Source of the DNA: Planctomycetota bacterium
Lineage (GTDB): Bacteria; Planctomycetota; B15-G4; JADJEK01
NCBI GenBank assembly: GCA_016795255.1
Contig: JAEUIB010000251.1
Span: 1 to 9,353, forward strand
DNA length: 9,353 nucleotides
Direction: 5' to 3'
Shown: piece by piece, positions 7,401 through 9,353 of the stretch
Layout: each line of letters starts with the position of its first letter
Position numbering within the stretch: the first letter of the stretch is position 1
Notes under the pieces: generated by a model
Told to the model about the DNA's origin: nothing
Seen by the model: only the letters and a program-made list of their open reading frames with translations
The model's database searches: none
Made by a program: the position numbers and the translations under genes

Positions 7401-7670
7401 CGCGAGCTGCCCCACCGGTTGGCCGGACGAGTTCAACGCCGACACCTCGATCCGGACGCCGGACGCGATGCCCGGGCCGATCTTCGGCTTGCCGCTGAAC
7501 ACGAACACCACGCGCTGCGACAGCGGCGCCTGGTTCGGCGGGTTCGTCGTGCCGCCGCCGCCACCCGCCGTCGCGGGGAACTGGATCGATTTCAGCGTGA
7601 TCCCACCGAACGCGGACGACATGGTCAGCGCGAGCGCGGCGATCAGGCGAGGGAACGAACGAATCGACAT
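4428..7670 (-). CDS. Large secreted Gly-rich protein with Ig-like domains and conserved C-terminal domain
   Basis: This is a 1,080-residue protein with no recognised name. A signal peptide (1 to about 22: MSIRSFPRLIAALALTMSSA) is followed by a Gly/Thr/Pro linker. Residues about 46-168 look like an SbsA-type bacterial Ig-like domain, ending with LPGLLPGTTYQISLEL and a strand before FTTAPTS; about 225-305 look like a second. From 420 come Gly-rich blocks containing beta-solenoid-like rungs: LVITATGDVLIEGVIECSG (about 450), GGAVMIQALGEIRVKGTAA (about 741) and GGAVILQSAENVVMEATAN (about 788). PGGPGIIQVQVP (849-860) leads to a beta-rich C-terminal domain (about 895-1080) with STWYDLG, VRFQGADEDPLNPGFPDL and a final RIPFRY. 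Start choice: GGGAG (7677-7681) abuts the first Met codon at 7676 but is six bases from the second at 7670, so the second is preferred. It probably works outside the cell as a surface, matrix or adhesion protein. The neighbour at 8035 is a paralogue. Confidence 0.9.
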   Translation of the reverse strand: MSIRSFPRLIAALALTMSSAFGGITLKSIQFPATAGGGGGTTNPPNQAPLSQRVVFVFSGKPKIGPGIASGVRIEVSALNSSGQPVGQLAFGTFSVSGKKLIFTPRLPTGALPDSFGPTTDIAANASLPGLLPGTTYQISLELAGGNAIKNYSKTSPNVSLPVLFTTAPTSVGSIGTAGYYAFATTTAPKLLKKNGVLPKTKTTGLHPNVLFDAAGLFAAIPSSKKPPFTLRFGAPLNPEPENLLERIRLRSILDASATPVDIPIPITVVLSENVINRSTVLVYPNGSLPFGHTLALEASDLLENISGAFANDGSTPEAFKEIARYVVTPDPSPGNALDGEIFENFDTNEREDTSIVAAGAQLASWNGQTDGALRASFGFGGDGSLGPFAAPTAGVLTITLDTDFQTFPLLSGATPGAEPGTIVKGGVFKFTDFHLPANVTLRGVGSNPLVITATGDVLIEGVIECSGQNGIGDDTFNSAVTPAPGGSAGPGGGKGGDGHPVFVPKGSKSLIFMVTPQFGQNGFGSGNALPIGGGGGQSGATLPWPAFSNGANCGTFNETGDGSRGSGGGGGSLNVFLPEAPEPITVPVSGRRGGFGIGNHLPLTFSPGLPFPVPNNPNAYDGVSFNAVARPNPNPTFAEAVQQGLIFDATNNFNLTTAWAISKRVTFGGSPGQAVFSDADANNNFIGEAGEVKTIVGGQGGGGGGSRTEGLSLDCTKATISVGFPLTVLDAKGAGGGGGGGAVMIQALGEIRVKGTAARIRALGGGGSGGETTQGGDVGGNGGGGSGGAVILQSAENVVMEATANPNIVNRVIDVSAGCGFNAFILLNGSTGTSGADSGSLQVGDGAPGGPGIIQVQVPVGVTPTLFATQMGARVWKSMTNPPKGMNCPFSTSSLGNSEFIDVLVPIAKTPVPFTSKSNARSTWYDLGLITPPFRPLVNTTAGAIAGPVFGVPGDAPLFTGTNPANGLVQVDGQGNVVNPFDNDFDVDSPDLGLPDFLPQGTDLQTVAVRFQGADEDPLNPGFPDLTTATAFVTDATLLNGRRFIRYEIEFNIAAAVGVVPTPTTPRPQMNFLRIPFRY
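5211..5579 (-). repeat. Gly-rich rung region inside the complete Gly-rich gene
   Basis: This stretch encodes about residues 698-820. It has three poly-Gly tracts alternating with hydrophobic rungs of alternating pattern: V-M-I-Q-A-L-G-E-I-R-V-K-G and V-I-L-Q-S-A-E-N-V-V-M-E-A, each preceded by GG-A. The tracts mix GGC and GGT codons rather than repeating one triplet, which argues for selection on the protein and against simple triplet slippage. The alternation is what a beta-solenoid with Gly-rich turns, or a polyglycine-helix bundle, would need. The fold is an inference. Confidence 0.6.
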
Positions 7671-8034
7671 GGACATCTCCCGCAGCGACGAGCCGCGCGC
7701 GCATCGGATGCACGGCGGCGGGAAAGCACGCCCAGTCCGATCGACCGCCGGGCTGCGGGATCGGACGGGGCTTCGGTCACGGGGGCAAGACCGCGGCCAG
7801 AGGTTACCCCAGGATCGAACCGGCGGAAACTCGATGCTGCCCGATGCACTTCAATTCATGCAGGTCGTGCAGTTCCGGACAGCGGCGAGTCTCGACCACT
7901 CGATTCCGGACGACGACGAACCGTCGCCCGCCATCGGATAGCCGACTAGCCCGTGCCGGTGACTTCCCGGAGCTCGAAACTCGCCCCCGCGGAGGTCGCC
8001 CGTGTTGCGGCGGCGCCGATGGGACCACGTTCGC
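7671..8034. other. 364-base non-coding gap between the two Gly-rich genes
   Basis: No convincing gene lies here. Short open frames on both strands have no family motifs and no good ribosome-binding sites. The gap should contain the end of the upstream paralogue's transcript and the promoter of the complete gene. A weak minus-strand candidate is TTTCCG (7824-7829) and TAACCT (7801-7806) with a 17-bp spacer, which would leave a leader of about 125 bases. A locally AT-richer patch lies at 7846-7861 with TGCA repeated around it. A palindrome GCATC-G-GATGC spans 7701-7711. No clear terminator follows the paralogue's stop at 8035. Confidence 0.4.
7735..7766 (-). repeat. Stem-loop in the leader of the complete Gly-rich gene
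   Basis: GTCCGATC (7735-7742) and GATCGGAC (7759-7766) are perfect 8-bp arms. Inside them CCGC (7745-7748) pairs with GCGG (7755-7758), leaving a two-base bulge and a six-base loop, so the hairpin totals 12 pairs. It lies 65-96 bases upstream of the start at 7670. It may protect the message, regulate translation, or terminate a long transcript from the paralogue; the short T-run after it is weak. Confidence 0.5.
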
Positions 8035-9353
8035 TCAGTACCGGAATGGAATCCGCAAGACGTTCAATTGCGGACGCGGCGTCGACGGTGTGGCCAGCGT
8101 CGGATTCGTCGAGGCCAAGTCGAACTCGATCTCGAAACGGACGTGACGGACGCCGTTCAATCGCGTGGCGTCGGCGATGAACGGAGTCGCCTGCGACAGG
8201 TCGGGGAACCCGGGGTTCAGCGGATCGTCCGGGGCGCCTTGGAATCGGATCCGAACCGTTTGCGGGCTCGGGGCTTGCGGCAAATAGTCGGGGACGCCGA
8301 GGTCGGGCGAATCGAGCTCGAAATGCGCCGCGGGCGCCCCGACGACGTCGCCGTCCGGGTCGACGGCGACGAACCCCGTCGTCGGATCGGTGCCGGAGAA
8401 CAACGGACCGGCGCCGGGGACGCCGAACAACGGCCCATCGATCGATCCTGCGGGCGTCGGAACGGGCGCGCGGAACGGCGGCTGGATCATCCCGAGGTCG
8501 AACCACGTCGACCGGGCGATCGAACGAGACCCGTACGGCAGCGGAGTCTTCGCCGTCGGAACCAACACGTCGATGAACTCGGAGTTCGACGCCGTGCAGC
8601 CGATCGGCGCCGTCGCGTGGACGACTCCGCGCCACACGCGCGCGCCGATCTGGGACGCGACCAGAACGGGTGCGACGCCGATCGGGACGTGGACCTGGAC
8701 GATGCCGGGACCGCCGGGCGCGCCGTCGCCGACTTGCAGCGACCCTTGATCTCCGCCCGGCGTTCCGAGGTTGGCCGCGGCGCTGAGCACCGTCGCGTTG
8801 CATCCGCAGCCGGCGCTGACGTCCAACACGCGCTCGCCGCCCGGCGGATTCGCGGTGTTCTCCATCACGACGTTGACTCCGGACTGCAGCACGATGGCGC
8901 CGCCCGAGCCGCCACCACCTCCGCCGCCCTTCTCGGCGTTCTGCGTCGATTCTCCGCCCGCGCCACCCCCACCGACGGCGCGGACTCGCGCGGCCGGTCC
9001 CTTCAATCGGATCTCACCGAGAGCCTGGATCATCAGCGCGCCGCCACCGCCGCCACCGCCGCCGCCCTTCGCGTCGAGCACCGTCAGCGGAAAACCGGCC
9101 GCGAGCGTCACAGCCGCGCAGTCGAGCGACAACCCCTCGGTCCGCGAGCCTCCGGCGCCGCCACCCTGGCCGCCGACGATCGTCTTCAACTCGCCACCGA
9201 CGCCGATGAAGTCGTTGATCGGATCGGCATCGGCGAACACCGCGGGCCCGGGCTCACCGCCGAACGTCACGCGCCGCGTCGTCGCCCACTGCGTGGTCAG
9301 CGCGAGCGAGCCGTTCGTCGGACCGTCGAACACCAGCCCGAGAGCGACCGCCT
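8035..9353 (-). CDS. Paralogue of the Gly-rich secreted protein (N-terminal part outside the window)
   Basis: The last 438 residues of a larger protein are visible; the frame is open at the right edge. They align along their whole length with the final 438 or so residues of the complete protein at 4428-7670, roughly 60% identical by eye. Shared blocks include RVTFGG, KTIVGGQGGG, SRTEGLSLDC, FPLTVLDAKG, GSLQVGDGAPGGPGI, SEFIDVLVP, DDPLNPGFPDL and LRIPFRY at the C-terminus. If the architecture is the same, about 640 residues (1.9 kb) including the signal peptide lie beyond the edge. A GTG codon at 9333 sits inside the aligned region (opposite the middle of a conserved block), so it is not the real start. 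Differences cluster in the Gly tracts and in the loop after VSAGCG. Role as for its neighbour: probable surface or matrix protein, function unknown. The order suggests tandem duplication. Confidence 0.88.
   Translation of the reverse strand, partial: AVALGLVFDGPTNGSLALTTQWATTRRVTFGGEPGPAVFADADPINDFIGVGGELKTIVGGQGGGAGGSRTEGLSLDCAAVTLAAGFPLTVLDAKGGGGGGGGGALMIQALGEIRLKGPAARVRAVGGGGAGGESTQNAEKGGGGGGGSGGAIVLQSGVNVVMENTANPPGGERVLDVSAGCGCNATVLSAAANLGTPGGDQGSLQVGDGAPGGPGIVQVHVPIGVAPVLVASQIGARVWRGVVHATAPIGCTASNSEFIDVLVPTAKTPLPYGSRSIARSTWFDLGMIQPPFRAPVPTPAGSIDGPLFGVPGAGPLFSGTDPTTGFVAVDPDGDVVGAPAAHFELDSPDLGVPDYLPQAPSPQTVRIRFQGAPDDPLNPGFPDLSQATPFIADATRLNGVRHVRFEIEFDLASTNPTLATPSTPRPQLNVLRIPFRY
8803..9174 (-). 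repeat. Gly-rich rung region inside the partial paralogue
   Basis: This is the counterpart of the Gly-rich stretch at 5211-5579. It includes a run of nine Gly codons before ALMIQALGEIRLKGPAARVR, and a second tract of seven Gly before SGGAIVLQSGVNVVMENTAN. The hydrophobic rungs are conserved with the neighbour gene, while the spacer between them has changed (STQNAEK here against TTQGGDVGGN there). Codons for Gly mix GGC and GGT. Conservation of rungs with drift in the turns supports a structured, functional region. Confidence 0.58.

Noticed and set aside
7833..7941. A plus-strand 35-codon frame starting MLPDALQFMQVVQF.
   Set aside because: It has only a weak purine stretch upstream and no homology; too little evidence to call a gene.
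6171..7949. Large plus-strand open frame of 592 residues, and an overlapping Pro-rich one.
   Set aside because: These are antisense to the Gly-rich gene; Pro-rich stretches are the complement of Gly codons.
7804..8028. A 74-residue minus-strand frame with Cys and His residues (CPELHDLHELKC) in the gap between the paralogues.
   Set aside because: It has no ribosome-binding site, no recognisable zinc-ribbon spacing and shadow-like Arg-rich flanks. A small protein cannot be fully excluded.
1..9353. Search for a defence system, biosynthetic cluster or mobile element.
   Set aside because: No nuclease, helicase, transposase, integrase, toxin-antitoxin pair or synthase motif was seen in any supported gene.

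Overview
The window is very GC-rich, with strong G/C preference at third codon positions and short gaps between genes. It reads as chromosomal DNA of a free-living, high-GC bacterium. The large secreted proteins rich in Gly and in PGGPG-type segments, next to a lipoprotein-type member of the sulfatase superfamily, suggest a planctomycete or a similar lineage. That is an inference from protein style. There is no rRNA, tRNA, insertion sequence, integrase, phage gene or CRISPR array in view.

Left block (1-2401, all minus strand). Read in the direction of transcription, there is a class IV PLP aminotransferase (2401 to 1523), a five-helix DUF606/YdcZ-type membrane protein (1442 to 999), and, after a 154-base gap with its own candidate promoter, an FAD/NAD(P)-binding ferredoxin reductase-like protein cut by the left edge (844 to 1). 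The reductase promoter carries two GTTC-N3-GAAC palindromes 22 bp apart, a likely operator pair.

Middle block (2453-4319, plus strand). A secreted, probably lipid-anchored sulfatase/alkaline phosphatase superfamily hydrolase is divergent from the aminotransferase. The 51-bp spacer between them holds a palindromic -10 element that could serve both directions. In the hydrolase the usual formylglycine Cys/Ser position is Thr. A small DUF488 gene with a GTG start follows.

Right block (4428-9353, minus strand). Two paralogous secreted Gly-rich proteins lie in tandem, separated by 364 bases. The complete one (1,080 aa) has a signal peptide, two probable Ig-like domains, a long Gly-rich part with beta-solenoid-like rungs, and a conserved C-terminal domain ending in RIPFRY. 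The other is visible only for its last 438 residues and matches the complete one throughout, at roughly 60% identity by eye. The complete gene converges on the DUF488 gene across a perfect 15-bp hairpin that can terminate both strands, and it has a strong stem-loop in its own leader.

Nothing links the left, middle and right blocks into one pathway. The nearest thing to an undescribed system is the tandem pair of giant Gly-rich surface proteins, most likely structural or adhesive, whose function cannot be read from sequence.
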